A stretch of 64,000 nt of DNA from Pelomonas sp. SE-A7 (GCF_030345705.1 NZ_JAUASW010000002.1:1-64000); one strand, 5' to 3'; shown: positions 26,482 through 35,172, numbered from the stretch's first letter. Numbers and translations are program-made. Notes: a model not told the origin generated them from the letters alone.

Positions 26482-26751
26482 TCATCCTCCGGAAAGCGCC
26501 TGCAGCACATGGACCGTGCTGCCGGCCTGCAATTCGTCGCTCAGGCCCACGGCATCGCGCTGGCGGCGGCCGTCTATGAAGATCACCACGTTGGCGCGCA
26601 GATGAGCCTGGTCGTCCAGCACATAGCCGCGCAGGCGCGGATGGGCGGCGAAGCAGGCTTCCAGCGCGTCACGCAGGCGCAATTCGCCGGTCTCGAAATC
26701 CGGCGCCTCGACGAAGCGGCGCAGCTGCGGCGTGAAGACAATGCGGGGCAT
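26482..26751 (-). CDS. MoaD/ThiS-family ubiquitin-like small protein
   Basis: This 89-aa protein has the beta-grasp pattern of MoaD/ThiS sulfur carriers and ends in Gly-Gly (QALSGG), the residue pair that is adenylated and thiocarboxylated in this family. Typical positions include RLRDALEACFAAHPRLRGYV and VVIFIDGRR. No moaE, thiG, E1-like or protease gene is adjacent. Instead it is directly followed by an Asp-box propeller gene, a pairing I recall from other bacteria. The start is chosen because CCTAAT lies 7 nt upstream; the ATG at 26760 adds three residues. Confidence 0.85.
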   Translation of the reverse strand: MPRIVFTPQLRRFVEAPDFETGELRLRDALEACFAAHPRLRGYVLDDQAHLRANVVIFIDGRRQRDAVGLSDELQAGSTVHVLQALSGG

Positions 26752-26758
26752 GGCCGCC

Positions 26759-26764
26759 ATTAGG
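26759..26764 (-). promoter_or_regulatory. candidate -10 (CCTAAT) for leaderless moaD-like gene
   Basis: CCTAAT on the minus strand ends 7 nt before the ATG at 26751. It would make that ATG the 5' end of the mRNA. Confidence 0.3.
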
Positions 26765-26827
26765 CGCCAGCCCCGGCCTGGACGCACGCTGGATTTCCCG
26801 CTTCAGCAAAGGTCAAGGTAGGCGCCG

Positions 26828-26833
26828 GACAAT
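26828..26833 (+). promoter_or_regulatory. candidate -10 (GACAAT) for leaderless rarD
   Basis: GACAAT is 7 nt before the rarD ATG and no Shine-Dalgarno is present. Confidence 0.4.
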
Positions 26834-26840
26834 CCGCGCC

Positions 26841-27737
26841 ATGAGCCAAGAATCGTCCAAGGGCGCGCTGTACGCAGCCGCTGCCTATGCCTCCTGGGGC
26901 CTGTTTCCGCTGTTCTTCAAGCTGCTGAGCCAGGTCGGCGCCCTGGAAGTGGTCGCCCACCGCACGGTCTGGTCGCTGGCCTTCGTGCTGGTGCTGCTGG
27001 CGGTGATGAAGCGCTTCGCCTGGATGCGCGAGCTGCTCTCCAAACCCAAGGTCGTGGCGGCCTTTGCCGTCTCGGCCCTGCTGCTGGCCTGCAACTGGCT
27101 GGTCTATGTCTGGGCAGTGCAGAACGACCATGTGCTGGATGCCAGCCTGGGCTACTTCATCAACCCGCTGGTCAATGTGGCCCTGGGCTTTGCCGTGCTG
27201 CGCGAACGGCCGCGCAAGCTGCAGTGGCTGGCCGTTGGCCTGGCCGCTGCCGGCGTGCTGTGGCTGACGGTGCAAGGCGGCCGCCTGCCCTGGGTGGCGC
27301 TGACGCTGGCCTTCAGCTTCGGCATCTACGGCCTGCTGCGCAAGATCGCGCCGCTGGGTGCACTGGAAGGGCTGACGGTCGAGACCCTGGTGCTCGCTCC
27401 GCTGGCCATCGCCGCCCTCGCCTGGTGGAGCTGGCAAGGCCATAGCGCCTTCGTCATCGGTGACGGCAGCACGCTGTTGCTGCTCCTGCTGGCCGGGCCG
27501 CTCACGGCCGTCACCCTGCTGCTGTTTGCCGCCGGTGCGCGCCGCATCCCTATGACCACGCTCGGCCTATTGCAGTACATCGCGCCCAGCATCCAGTTCG
27601 GCCTGGGCGTCTGGCTCTACCACGAGCCCTTCCAGCCGACGCGGATGATCGGCTTCGCGCTGATCTGGGCGGCGCTGGCGGTCTACAGCCTGGAAGGCTT
27701 GTGGACCAGCCGGCGACCCGCGCTTCAAGCGGCCTGA
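26841..27737 (+). CDS. rarD: EamA-family transporter RarD
   Basis: This is a ten-helix drug/metabolite-superfamily permease (298 aa). The N-terminus KGALYAAAAYASWGLFPLFFK and the segments VAHRTVWS and GLLQYIAPSIQF are typical of RarD, which was first named for a chloramphenicol-sensitivity phenotype. The transported substrate is not known. Its 3' end overlaps the convergent ahpF gene by 13 bp. Confidence 0.92.
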   Translation: MSQESSKGALYAAAAYASWGLFPLFFKLLSQVGALEVVAHRTVWSLAFVLVLLAVMKRFAWMRELLSKPKVVAAFAVSALLLACNWLVYVWAVQNDHVLDASLGYFINPLVNVALGFAVLRERPRKLQWLAVGLAAAGVLWLTVQGGRLPWVALTLAFSFGIYGLLRKIAPLGALEGLTVETLVLAPLAIAALAWWSWQGHSAFVIGDGSTLLLLLLAGPLTAVTLLLFAAGARRIPMTTLGLLQYIAPSIQFGLGVWLYHEPFQPTRMIGFALIWAALAVYSLEGLWTSRRPALQAA

Positions 27738-29296
27738 ACGGCCGGCGTACGTATCAGGTGATCGAAGGCCGCCAGGGCCGCCTTGGCGCCGTCGCCGGCC
27801 GCGATGATGATCTGCTTGAAAGGCACGGTGGTCGCATCGCCGGCTGCGAACACGCCAGGCACCGAGGTCTGGCCCTTGGCGTCGACGATGATTTCGCCGT
27901 GCTTGCTGAGCTCGACCACGCCCTTCAGCCATTCGGTGTTGGGCACCAGGCCGATCTGCACGAACACGCCTTCGAGCTCGATATGGCGTGACTCGCCGCT
28001 GGCGCGGTCGGTGTAGTTCAGGCCATTGAGCTTGCTGCCGTCACCGGTCAGCTCGGTGGTTTGAGCCTGCACGTGGATCGTGACGTTGGGCAGGCTCTTG
28101 AGCTTGTTGACCAGCACCGCATCGGCACGCAGGGCCTCGCCGAATTCGAGCAGGGTCACATGGCTGACCAGGCCGGCCAGGTCGATGGCCGCCTCGACGC
28201 CGGAGTTGCCACCACCGATCACCGCGACGCGTTTGCCCTTGAACAACGGGCCGTCGCAATGCGGGCAGTAGGCCACGCCCTTGTTCTTGTATTCCTGCTC
28301 GCCGGGCACGTTGACGTTCCTCCAGCGCGCGCCGGTGGAGAGGATCACGGTCTTGCTCTTGAGCGTGCCGCCATTGGCCAGCTGCACCTCGACCAAGCCA
28401 CCGGGGGTGGCGGGCGGGATCAGCTTGTCACCGCGCTGCAGGTTCATCACGTCGACGCCATAGGCCTTCACATGGGCGTCCAGGCCCATGGCGAACTTGG
28501 GACCGTCGGTCTCGAGCACCGAAATGAAATTCTCGATGGCCAGGGTGTCGTTGACCTGGCCGCCGAAACGCTCGGCGGCGATGCCGGTGCGAATGCCCTT
28601 GCGGGCGGCATACACGGCCGCCGCCGCGCCGGCCGGGCCGCCGCCGACGACCAGCACGTCGAAGGCCTCCTTTGCGGAAAGCTTGGCAGCGTCCTTGTCG
28701 GCCGCGCCGGCGTCCAGCTTGGCGACTATCTCTTCCGCCGTCATGCGGCCCGAGCCGAAGGGCTGGCCATTCAGGTAGATGCTGGGCACGGCCATGATCT
28801 CGCGCTCATTGACCTCGGTCTGGAACAGCGCGCCGTCAATCACCACGGTCTTGATCTTGGGGTTCAGCACCGACATCAGCGACAGCGCCTGCACCACGTC
28901 CGGGCAGTTGTGGCAGCTGAGGGACATGTAGACCTCGAAGCTGTACTCGCCATCCAGCGATTTGATCTGCTCGATCACGTCCTGCTCGACCTTGGGCGGA
29001 TGGCCGCCGGTCCACAACAGGGCCAGCACCAGCGAGGTGAACTCGTGGCCCAGCGGGATGGCTGCAAAGCGCAGGCTTTGATTCGTGCCGGTGCGGCGCA
29101 GGCTGAAGGACGGCTTGCGCGCATCCTGGCCGGCGGTGCTCAGGCTGATCTTGTCGGACATCGCGGCGATGTCCTGCAGCAGGGCCAGCAATTCCCGCGA
29201 GCTGTCGCCTTCGTCCAGCGAAGCCTCGATCTCGAAAGGCTGGGTGACGCGCTCGAGATAGGCCTTGAGCTGGGTCTTCAGGGTGTCGTCCAACAT
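27725..29296 (-). CDS. ahpF: alkyl hydroperoxide reductase subunit F
   Basis: AhpF passes electrons from NADH via FAD and two disulfides to AhpC. The 523-aa protein has an N-terminal double thioredoxin fold with CHNC at 128-131, an FAD site VVGGGPAGAAAA, the redox pair CPHC near residue 345, and an NAD site VIGGGNSGVEAA. All redox cysteines are present. GGAG about 9 nt upstream of the ATG fixes the start over a longer in-frame extension. It lies 136 bp downstream of ahpC with a strong hairpin between them. Confidence 0.97.
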   Translation of the reverse strand: MLDDTLKTQLKAYLERVTQPFEIEASLDEGDSSRELLALLQDIAAMSDKISLSTAGQDARKPSFSLRRTGTNQSLRFAAIPLGHEFTSLVLALLWTGGHPPKVEQDVIEQIKSLDGEYSFEVYMSLSCHNCPDVVQALSLMSVLNPKIKTVVIDGALFQTEVNEREIMAVPSIYLNGQPFGSGRMTAEEIVAKLDAGAADKDAAKLSAKEAFDVLVVGGGPAGAAAAVYAARKGIRTGIAAERFGGQVNDTLAIENFISVLETDGPKFAMGLDAHVKAYGVDVMNLQRGDKLIPPATPGGLVEVQLANGGTLKSKTVILSTGARWRNVNVPGEQEYKNKGVAYCPHCDGPLFKGKRVAVIGGGNSGVEAAIDLAGLVSHVTLLEFGEALRADAVLVNKLKSLPNVTIHVQAQTTELTGDGSKLNGLNYTDRASGESRHIELEGVFVQIGLVPNTEWLKGVVELSKHGEIIVDAKGQTSVPGVFAAGDATTVPFKQIIIAAGDGAKAALAAFDHLIRTPAVQAA

Positions 29297-29393
29297 GGTG
29301 CTGCTCCTTGATCGTTCAGGCGTGGCGTGACCAGCCACTCTGGAAGCGCCCCGTGCGGACGCTTTCAGAGTCGCTTGCGCGGCTCTCTGGGGA

Positions 29394-29423
29394 TTGCTGC
29401 AAGCCCTCCCGGGCTCGCAGCAA
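29394..29423 (-). other. intercistronic hairpin between ahpC and ahpF
   Basis: A 12-bp stem with one mismatch (TTGCTGC...GCAGCAA outside, AGCCC/GGGCT inside) starts 10 nt after the ahpC stop. No T-tract follows. It may protect the ahpC mRNA 3' end or partly terminate transcription, so that AhpC exceeds AhpF. Confidence 0.5.
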
Positions 29424-29432
29424 AGAGGATCA

Positions 29433-29996
29433 TCAGATCTTGCCGACCAGGTCCAGCGACGGAGCGATGGTCTTGGCGCCTTCGTTCCACTTGGCCGGGC
29501 AGACCTGGCCCGGGTTCTTGGCCGTGTACTGGGCAGCCTTCAGCTTGCGCAGCGTTTCCTTGACATCACGGGCGATCTCGTTCGAGTGGATCTCGGCCGT
29601 CTTGATCACGCCTTCCGGGTTGATCACGAAGGTACCGCGCAGGGCCAGGCCTTCTTCGGGGATGTGCACGCCGAAGGCATTGGTCAGCTGATGCGTCGGG
29701 TCGCCGACCAGGGGGAACTTGGCCTTGCTGACGGCCGGCGAGGTTTCGTGCCAGACCTTGTGGGCGAAATGCGTGTCGGTCGTGACGATGTAGACCTCGG
29801 TCTCGGCCTTCTGGAACTCGGCGTAATGGTCGGCAGCGTCCTCGACTTCGGTCGGGCAATTGAAGGTGAAGGCGGCCGGCATGAAGATCAGCACGGACCA
29901 CTTGCCCTTGAGGCTTTGCTCGGTGACTTCGATGAACTTGCCGTTGTGGAAAGCCTCGGTCTTGAAGGGCTGGACTTGGGTGTTGATCAGCGACAT
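29433..29996 (-). CDS. ahpC: alkyl hydroperoxide reductase subunit C (2-Cys peroxiredoxin)
   Basis: AhpC reduces hydrogen peroxide, organic peroxides and peroxynitrite. The 187-aa protein has the peroxidatic Cys47 in FTFNCPTE and the resolving Cys in NPGQVCPAKW near residue 166. Length equals that of the E. coli enzyme. AAGGA about 10 nt upstream supports the start. The upstream region carries an ATAG-N6-CTAT repeat, a possible OxyR-like half site. AhpF, its reductase, follows on the same strand. Confidence 0.97.
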   Translation of the reverse strand: MSLINTQVQPFKTEAFHNGKFIEVTEQSLKGKWSVLIFMPAAFTFNCPTEVEDAADHYAEFQKAETEVYIVTTDTHFAHKVWHETSPAVSKAKFPLVGDPTHQLTNAFGVHIPEEGLALRGTFVINPEGVIKTAEIHSNEIARDVKETLRKLKAAQYTAKNPGQVCPAKWNEGAKTIAPSLDLVGKI

Positions 29997-30027
29997 CTCG
30001 TTTTCCTTGGAAACGTGGGTTGATGGG

Positions 30028-30078
30028 ATAGCCGGAACTATATCGACCCCGAGATGTCGTTAGTTTTGATTGATCAAA
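30028..30078 (-). promoter_or_regulatory. dyads upstream of ahpC (possible OxyR or other regulator site)
   Basis: ATAG-N6-CTAT at 30028-30041 is one base shorter than the OxyR half-site spacing. TTTGAT-TG-ATCAAA at 30065-30078 is a perfect 6-2-6 palindrome just downstream of the lysA stop. Either could bind the regulator of ahpC; the assignment is tentative. Confidence 0.3.
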
Positions 30079-30100
30079 TGACCCTTTTAGCAATTCCCTA

Positions 30101-31336
30101 TCAGGCCTCGAGCGTCAGCAGCTCTTCCACCGTCTGGCGGCGGCGGATCAGGCGCGCCTCGCCGCCGTCGATCAGCACCTCGGCGGTCAGTGGCCGGCTG
30201 TTGTAGTTGCTGGACATGGAAGCCCCATAGGCGCCTGTGTCGTGGATCACCAGCAGGTCGCCGACCCGCGCTTCGGGCAGGTCGCGGGTGAGCACCACGC
30301 CGCCATCGCCCTGCGTGAACACGTCGCCGGACTCGCACAGGGGGCCGGCCACGACCGAGGGCCGCAGGGCGCGCTCGCCGCCATCGGCCGGTAGAAGGCT
30401 CATCGCGTGAAAGGCGCCGTACATGGCTGGCCGCATCAGCTCGTTGAAGCCAGCATCGACCAGCACGAAATGATTGGCGCCGGCATCCTTGACCGCCCGC
30501 ACCTCGGTCAGCAGCAGGCCCGATTCAGCGACCAGGTAACGGCCCGGCTCGATCTCCAGGTGCAGTCCATGGCCGACCACGGCTTCGGCCTGCTTGCGGG
30601 CCGCATCCCAGAGGCCGAAATAGTGGGCGGTATCGATCACTGCATCGCCGGTCCGATAGGGAATGGACAAGCCACCGCCGGCAGAGATGGCCTGCAGGTC
30701 ATGGCCGGCCGCGTGGGCCTGGCGCACCAGCTCGACCATCGCACCGCTGACCTGGCTCAAGTGGCCGTAGTCGACACCCGAACCAATATGCATGTGCAGA
30801 CCGACCAGCAGCAGGCCCTCGGCTCGGATCACGTCGAGCGCCGTGCTCAGTTCCGCATGCCAGATGCCATGCTTGCTGTGCTCGCCGCCGGTGTTGGTCT
30901 TGTTGCTGTGGCCGTGGCCGAAGCCGGGATTGATGCGCAGCCAGACCTTGTGTCCCTTGGACACCGCGCCGAGCTGTCGCAGCATGTCGATCGACCCGGC
31001 ATTGACCGGCACCTGGTGCTCGACCACGGCGGCCAGGGTTTCACGGTCCAGCAGGTCGGCGGTGAAGACGATCTCGCCGTCCGGCCCGGCAACATAGCCT
31101 GCCGCCAACGCCCGCAGGATCTCACCACGAGACACCGCATCGACCTTGACGCCCTGCTCCCGCATCAGCCGCAGGATATGGGTGTTGGAGCAGGCCTTCT
31201 GGGCGAAGCGAACCGTGTCGAAGGCCTTCAACGCGGCAATCCGTTCGCGGATGGTGGCTGCGTCGTAGACCCACAGCGGAGTGCCGAAACGTTGGGCCAG
31301 CGAGCGGAGCATGGAGGGGTTCAGATCTTGAGGCAT
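30101..31336 (-). CDS. lysA: diaminopimelate decarboxylase
   Basis: LysA decarboxylates meso-diaminopimelate to L-lysine, the last step of lysine synthesis. The 411-aa PLP enzyme has an alanine-racemase-like barrel with the PLP lysine in FAQKACSN near residue 48. HIGSG and the GGGLSIPY loop bind the phosphate, and the substrate motif is CESGDVF. The start MPQDLNPS fits the family better than an in-frame ATG 12 codons upstream. It is divergent from a LysR orthologue, the same layout as in E. coli. Confidence 0.96.
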   Translation of the reverse strand: MPQDLNPSMLRSLAQRFGTPLWVYDAATIRERIAALKAFDTVRFAQKACSNTHILRLMREQGVKVDAVSRGEILRALAAGYVAGPDGEIVFTADLLDRETLAAVVEHQVPVNAGSIDMLRQLGAVSKGHKVWLRINPGFGHGHSNKTNTGGEHSKHGIWHAELSTALDVIRAEGLLLVGLHMHIGSGVDYGHLSQVSGAMVELVRQAHAAGHDLQAISAGGGLSIPYRTGDAVIDTAHYFGLWDAARKQAEAVVGHGLHLEIEPGRYLVAESGLLLTEVRAVKDAGANHFVLVDAGFNELMRPAMYGAFHAMSLLPADGGERALRPSVVAGPLCESGDVFTQGDGGVVLTRDLPEARVGDLLVIHDTGAYGASMSSNYNSRPLTAEVLIDGGEARLIRRRQTVEELLTLEA

Positions 31337-31417
31337 GGCTTGGATGCTGACAGGCCCCATCCATTCACTCAAATACTTTGTTGTTTAGATTCAATCCATT
31401 CCTGATATGGTCTGTGC
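31337..31417. promoter_or_regulatory. lysA-lysR divergent regulatory region
   Basis: This 81-bp gap is AT-rich compared with its flanks. It holds a dyad CAAA-TAC-TTTG (31370-31380), which may be part of a LysR operator. A possible lysR promoter is TTGTTT (31381-31386) with TGATAT (31403-31408), 16 bp apart. LysR would be expected to bind here, activate lysA and repress itself. Confidence 0.5.
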
Positions 31418-32329
31418 GTGATCTCGCACCGCCACATCGAAGTCTTCCGCGCCGTGATGCGCGCCGGCAGCGTCACCGGTGCGGCCGAGCTGCTGCACAG
31501 TTCGCAACCCACGGTCAGCCGCGAGCTGGCCCGCCTGGAACAGTTGCTGGGCTATGCCTTGTTCGAGCGCGAGCGCGGCCGGCTGCAGGCCACGGCCCGG
31601 GCGTTGGCGCTGTTCGATGAGGTACAGCGCTCCTACCAGGGCCTGGAGCGGGTGCTGGCCCGCGCGGGCCAGCTCGGTCGGGCAGAGAACGAGCAGCTCG
31701 CCGTGCTGGCCCTGCCCGCGCTGGCCCATGCGCTGTTGCCGGCAGCTTGCGCCGCCTTGCTCAGGCAGCGACCGAATGCCAGGTTGGCAATCACCCCGCA
31801 GGAGTCGCCGCTGCTGGAGGAATGGATGGCCGCCCAGCGCTTCGACCTCGGCCTGACCGAGGGCAGCACGGCGCCACCAGGCACGGTGCTGGAGCCTTTG
31901 CTGAGTCTGGACGAAGTCGCCGTGCTGCCGCCAGGACATGCACTGCTAACCAAGCCGGTTCTGTCATTGGCTGACTTCCAGGGCCAAGGTTTTGTCAGCC
32001 TGGCCGCCGACGACCCCTACCGGGTCCAGCTCGACAGCCTGTTCGATCAGGCTCGCGTGCAGCGGCGGCTGGCATTGGAAACCCATAGCGCCGTGGCCGT
32101 CTGTGCCATGGTGGAGCAAGGTCTCGGGCTGGCCATCGTCAACCCATTGACTGCCCTGGCCTGCGCGGGCGAACGCTTGCAGTTGAGGCGGCTGGCGGTG
32201 TCGGTGCCGTTCCGTGTGAGCTTGCTGCGGCCTTTGCATCGACCCAAGCAGGCATTGACCGAAGAGCTGATAGCTTGCCTGCGCGCCGAAGCACGACGCA
32301 TCGAGGAGAGACTCTTCAGCCTCGATTGA
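31418..32329 (+). CDS. lysR: LysR, transcriptional activator of lysA
   Basis: This 303-aa LysR-type regulator has a winged-helix N-terminus (RHIEVFRAVMRAGS then LLHSSQPTVSRELARLE) and a substrate-binding domain. Several stretches match the founding E. coli LysR almost word for word, for example PQESPLLEEW, SLDEVAVLPPGH, AIVNPLTAL and SLLRPLHRP. This supports true orthology rather than a generic family label. It starts with GTG and is divergent from lysA. In the family, diaminopimelate is the inducer. Its end is 4 bp from the convergent folE2. Confidence 0.94.
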   Translation: MISHRHIEVFRAVMRAGSVTGAAELLHSSQPTVSRELARLEQLLGYALFERERGRLQATARALALFDEVQRSYQGLERVLARAGQLGRAENEQLAVLALPALAHALLPAACAALLRQRPNARLAITPQESPLLEEWMAAQRFDLGLTEGSTAPPGTVLEPLLSLDEVAVLPPGHALLTKPVLSLADFQGQGFVSLAADDPYRVQLDSLFDQARVQRRLALETHSAVAVCAMVEQGLGLAIVNPLTALACAGERLQLRRLAVSVPFRVSLLRPLHRPKQALTEELIACLRAEARRIEERLFSLD

Positions 32330-32333
32330 TTGA

Positions 32334-33134
32334 TCAGCCGCGCTCTATGCGCGCGTAGGCCGAGTGGTTGTGGATGGACTCGAAGTTCTCGACATCCACC
32401 GAATAGGCACCAATCCGCGGCTCGGCATTCAGGCGCAGCGCCACGTCCCGCACCAGGTCCTCGACGAACTTGGGGTTCTCGTAGGCATGCTCGGTGATCC
32501 ACTTCTCGTCGCTGCGCTTGAGCAGCGGCCAGATCTCGCTGGAGGCGCTCTCCTCGGCGAAGCGGACCAGCTCGGCCCAGCTCAGCGAGGCATCCTTGAC
32601 CTCGGCGCGGATCGTCACCAGCGAGCGCTGGTTGTGGGCACCGTAGTCGGAGATCTCCTTGGAGCAGGGGCACAGACTCTTGACCGCCACCGCCACCTCG
32701 GCATGGACGCTGGTGCGGCCGCCACGGGTCTCCGAAATCAGGGCGCCCTGGTAGTCCAGCATCGATTCGATACCGGAGACCGGCGCGCGCTTGCGCAGGA
32801 AGAACGGGAAGCGCACCTCGATGCGGCCCTCGACGGCTTCCAGCTTGGCCAGCATCTGGCCATGCAATTCGCGCAGCGAAGCCGCATCCAGCGGTGCCTG
32901 CAGCGCGTCGAGCCAAGCCACGAAGCGGGACATGTGCGTGCCCTTCTTCTCGGCCGGCAGCATCACGTCCAGCGTCCAGTTGCCCACGGTGGGCTGGGCC
33001 TTGCCCGCCACCACGACCTGCAGCGGATAGCGCACGTCCTTGACGCCCACTCGCTGGATCACCAGGTGGCGCTCGTCACGCTCACTCTGGGTGTCGGGGA
33101 TGTGGTGCAACAGGGCGCTGGTGATCTGGTTCAT
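32334..33134 (-). CDS. folE2: GTP cyclohydrolase FolE2 (type IB)
   Basis: FolE2 converts GTP to 7,8-dihydroneopterin triphosphate, the first step of folate and queuosine precursor synthesis, and works with metals other than zinc. The 266-aa protein has the metal-binding cysteine in LCPCSKEISDYGAHNQRS (154-171) and the late IHNHSAYARIE. The start MNQITSAL is typical and a longer upstream frame is not. No Zur-like site is evident nearby, so it may be the only or constitutive enzyme. Confidence 0.95.
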   Translation of the reverse strand: MNQITSALLHHIPDTQSERDERHLVIQRVGVKDVRYPLQVVVAGKAQPTVGNWTLDVMLPAEKKGTHMSRFVAWLDALQAPLDAASLRELHGQMLAKLEAVEGRIEVRFPFFLRKRAPVSGIESMLDYQGALISETRGGRTSVHAEVAVAVKSLCPCSKEISDYGAHNQRSLVTIRAEVKDASLSWAELVRFAEESASSEIWPLLKRSDEKWITEHAYENPKFVEDLVRDVALRLNAEPRIGAYSVDVENFESIHNHSAYARIERG

Positions 33135-33239
33135 TCGGGGGTCGCGTTTCCAGCCCTCAGGGCCAATGGCGCGGGTTACTGCTGAGTCGAGAGCATGACA
33201 GCATGCCACCAGCCTTGCCGGCGTGGGGCCATCCTGCCT

Positions 33240-35132
33240 TCAGCCGTTGGCGGCGGCACGCATGGCCGGGCGCGGGCCGAAGCGTTCGAGCACCGAGCGC
33301 TCGATGCCGGCGGCATCCAGGCCGCATTGGCTCATCAGCTTGGCCGGATCGCCATGTTCGACAAACTCGTCGGGCAGGCCCAGCTGCAGCACCGGCACAT
33401 GGAGGCCGGCCGCCTGCAGGCTCTCGAGCACGGCACTGCCGGCGCCGCCCATCACGCAGCCTTCTTCGATGGTCACCAGCACATCATGGCTGCGGGCCAG
33501 CTCGGCCACCAGCTCATGGTCCAGCGGTTTGACGAAGCGCATGTTGGCCACGGTGGCGTCCAGCTTGTCGGCGGCCGCCAGGGCCGGGTACAGCACAGTG
33601 CCGAAGGCCAGGATGGCGATGCGCGAGCCGCGGCGGCGGACCTCGCCCTTGCCCCAGGGCAGCGCCTGCATGGCTTTCTGCGGTTCGACGCCGGCACCGG
33701 CGCCGCGCGGGTAGCGCACCGTCACCGGACCATCGAACTGGAAGCCGGTGTACAGGGCCTGGCGGCACTCGTTCTCGTCGGCCGGCGTCAACACCGCCAT
33801 GTTCGGAATGCAGCGCGTATAGGCGATGTCGTAATTGCCGGCGTGGGTGGCGCCGTCGGCACCGACCAGGCCGGCCCGGTCCAGCGCGAACAGCACCGGC
33901 AGGTTCTGGATCGCCACGTCATGGACCAGCTGGTCGTAGGCGCGCTGCAGGAAGGTCGAGTAGATCGCCACCACCGGCTTCAGGCCCTCGCAAGCCAGGC
34001 CAGCGGCGTAGGTAACCGAATGCTGCTCGGCGATGCCCACGTCGAAATAGCGGCCGGGGAAGCGCTTGTGGAAGTCCACCATGCCCGAGCCTTCGCGCAT
34101 GGCCGGCGTGATGCCGACCAGGCGCTTGTCCTGCTCGGCCATGTCGCACAGCCAGTCGCCGAACACCTGGGTGAAGGTCTGCTTGGGCGGCTGGGCCGGC
34201 TTGACGAAGCCGACGGCCGGGTCGAACTTGCCCGAGGCCGCGTGGTACTTGACCGGATCGGCTTCGGCCAGCTTGTAGCCGGCGCCCTTCTTGGTGACCA
34301 CGTGCAGGAACTGCGGGCCCTTCTTGTCGCGCAGGTTTTCCAGCGTAGGGATCAGGGCGTCGAGGTCATGGCCGTCGATCGGGCCGACGTAGTTGAAGCC
34401 GAATTCCTCGAAGATCGTTCCTGGCACGACCATGCCCTTGGTGTGCTCCTCGAAGCGGCGGGCAAATTCGTACAGCGGCGTGTTCTTCAGCACCGTCTTG
34501 GCGCCTTCGCGGGCCGCTGCGTAGAACTTGCCGCTCATCAACCTAGCCAGGTACTTGTTCAGCGCGCCGACCGGCGGGCTGATCGACATGTCGTTGTCGT
34601 TCAGTATCACCAGCAGGTCGCCCAGCAGGCCGCCCTGCTGCACGCCGGCGTTGTTCAGCGCCTCGAAGGCCATGCCGGCCGTCATCGCGCCGTCGCCGAT
34701 GATGGCCACGGCCTTGCGGTCCTCGCCCTTGAGCTTGGCCGCCATGGCCATGCCATGCGCGGCCGAGATCGAGGTCGAGGAATGGCCGGTGCCGAAGGTG
34801 TCGTACTCGCTCTCGTCGCGGCGCGGGAAGCCGCTGATGCCGCCCAGCTGGCGCAGGCCGCTCATGCCTTCGCGGCGGCCGGTCAGCACCTTGTGGGGAT
34901 AGGTCTGGTGGCCCACGTCCCAAACCAGCCGGTCTTCCGGCGTGTTGAAGACGTAGTGCAGCGCAATCGTCAGCTCCACCGTGCCCAGGTTGGAGCCCAG
35001 ATGACCGCCGGTCTTGGACACCGACTCGAGCACGTAGCTGCGAAGCTCCTCAGCCAGCCGGGGCAGGTCTGCGCGCGGCAGGCGTCGCAGGTCGGCCGGG
35101 CTGTTGACGGTCTTCAGCAGGGCGTAGTTCAT
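33240..35132 (-). CDS. dxs: 1-deoxy-D-xylulose-5-phosphate synthase
   Basis: Dxs condenses pyruvate and glyceraldehyde 3-phosphate, the first committed step of the MEP isoprenoid pathway. The 630-aa thiamine-diphosphate enzyme has GDGAMTAGMAFEALNNA with LNDNDMSIS (the cofactor and Mg site), HGHSST-like SGFPRRDESEYDTFGTGHSST, and DRAGLVGADGATHAG in the transketolase pyrimidine domain. It is the last gene of an xseB-ispA-dxs operon, 40 bp after ispA. Confidence 0.97.
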   Translation of the reverse strand: MNYALLKTVNSPADLRRLPRADLPRLAEELRSYVLESVSKTGGHLGSNLGTVELTIALHYVFNTPEDRLVWDVGHQTYPHKVLTGRREGMSGLRQLGGISGFPRRDESEYDTFGTGHSSTSISAAHGMAMAAKLKGEDRKAVAIIGDGAMTAGMAFEALNNAGVQQGGLLGDLLVILNDNDMSISPPVGALNKYLARLMSGKFYAAAREGAKTVLKNTPLYEFARRFEEHTKGMVVPGTIFEEFGFNYVGPIDGHDLDALIPTLENLRDKKGPQFLHVVTKKGAGYKLAEADPVKYHAASGKFDPAVGFVKPAQPPKQTFTQVFGDWLCDMAEQDKRLVGITPAMREGSGMVDFHKRFPGRYFDVGIAEQHSVTYAAGLACEGLKPVVAIYSTFLQRAYDQLVHDVAIQNLPVLFALDRAGLVGADGATHAGNYDIAYTRCIPNMAVLTPADENECRQALYTGFQFDGPVTVRYPRGAGAGVEPQKAMQALPWGKGEVRRRGSRIAILAFGTVLYPALAAADKLDATVANMRFVKPLDHELVAELARSHDVLVTIEEGCVMGGAGSAVLESLQAAGLHVPVLQLGLPDEFVEHGDPAKLMSQCGLDAAGIERSVLERFGPRPAMRAAANG

Positions 35133-35172
35133 GTCTGTCCTGTTCTACTGTGCGGCAACCGAGCCGGAGGGC

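Noticed and set aside
23421..26510. Apparent giant fusion of the hydrolase with the region upstream
   Set aside because: The first third reads out of frame through the Asp-box gene. The signal peptide after it and the ATGA junction show that the hydrolase starts at about 25391.
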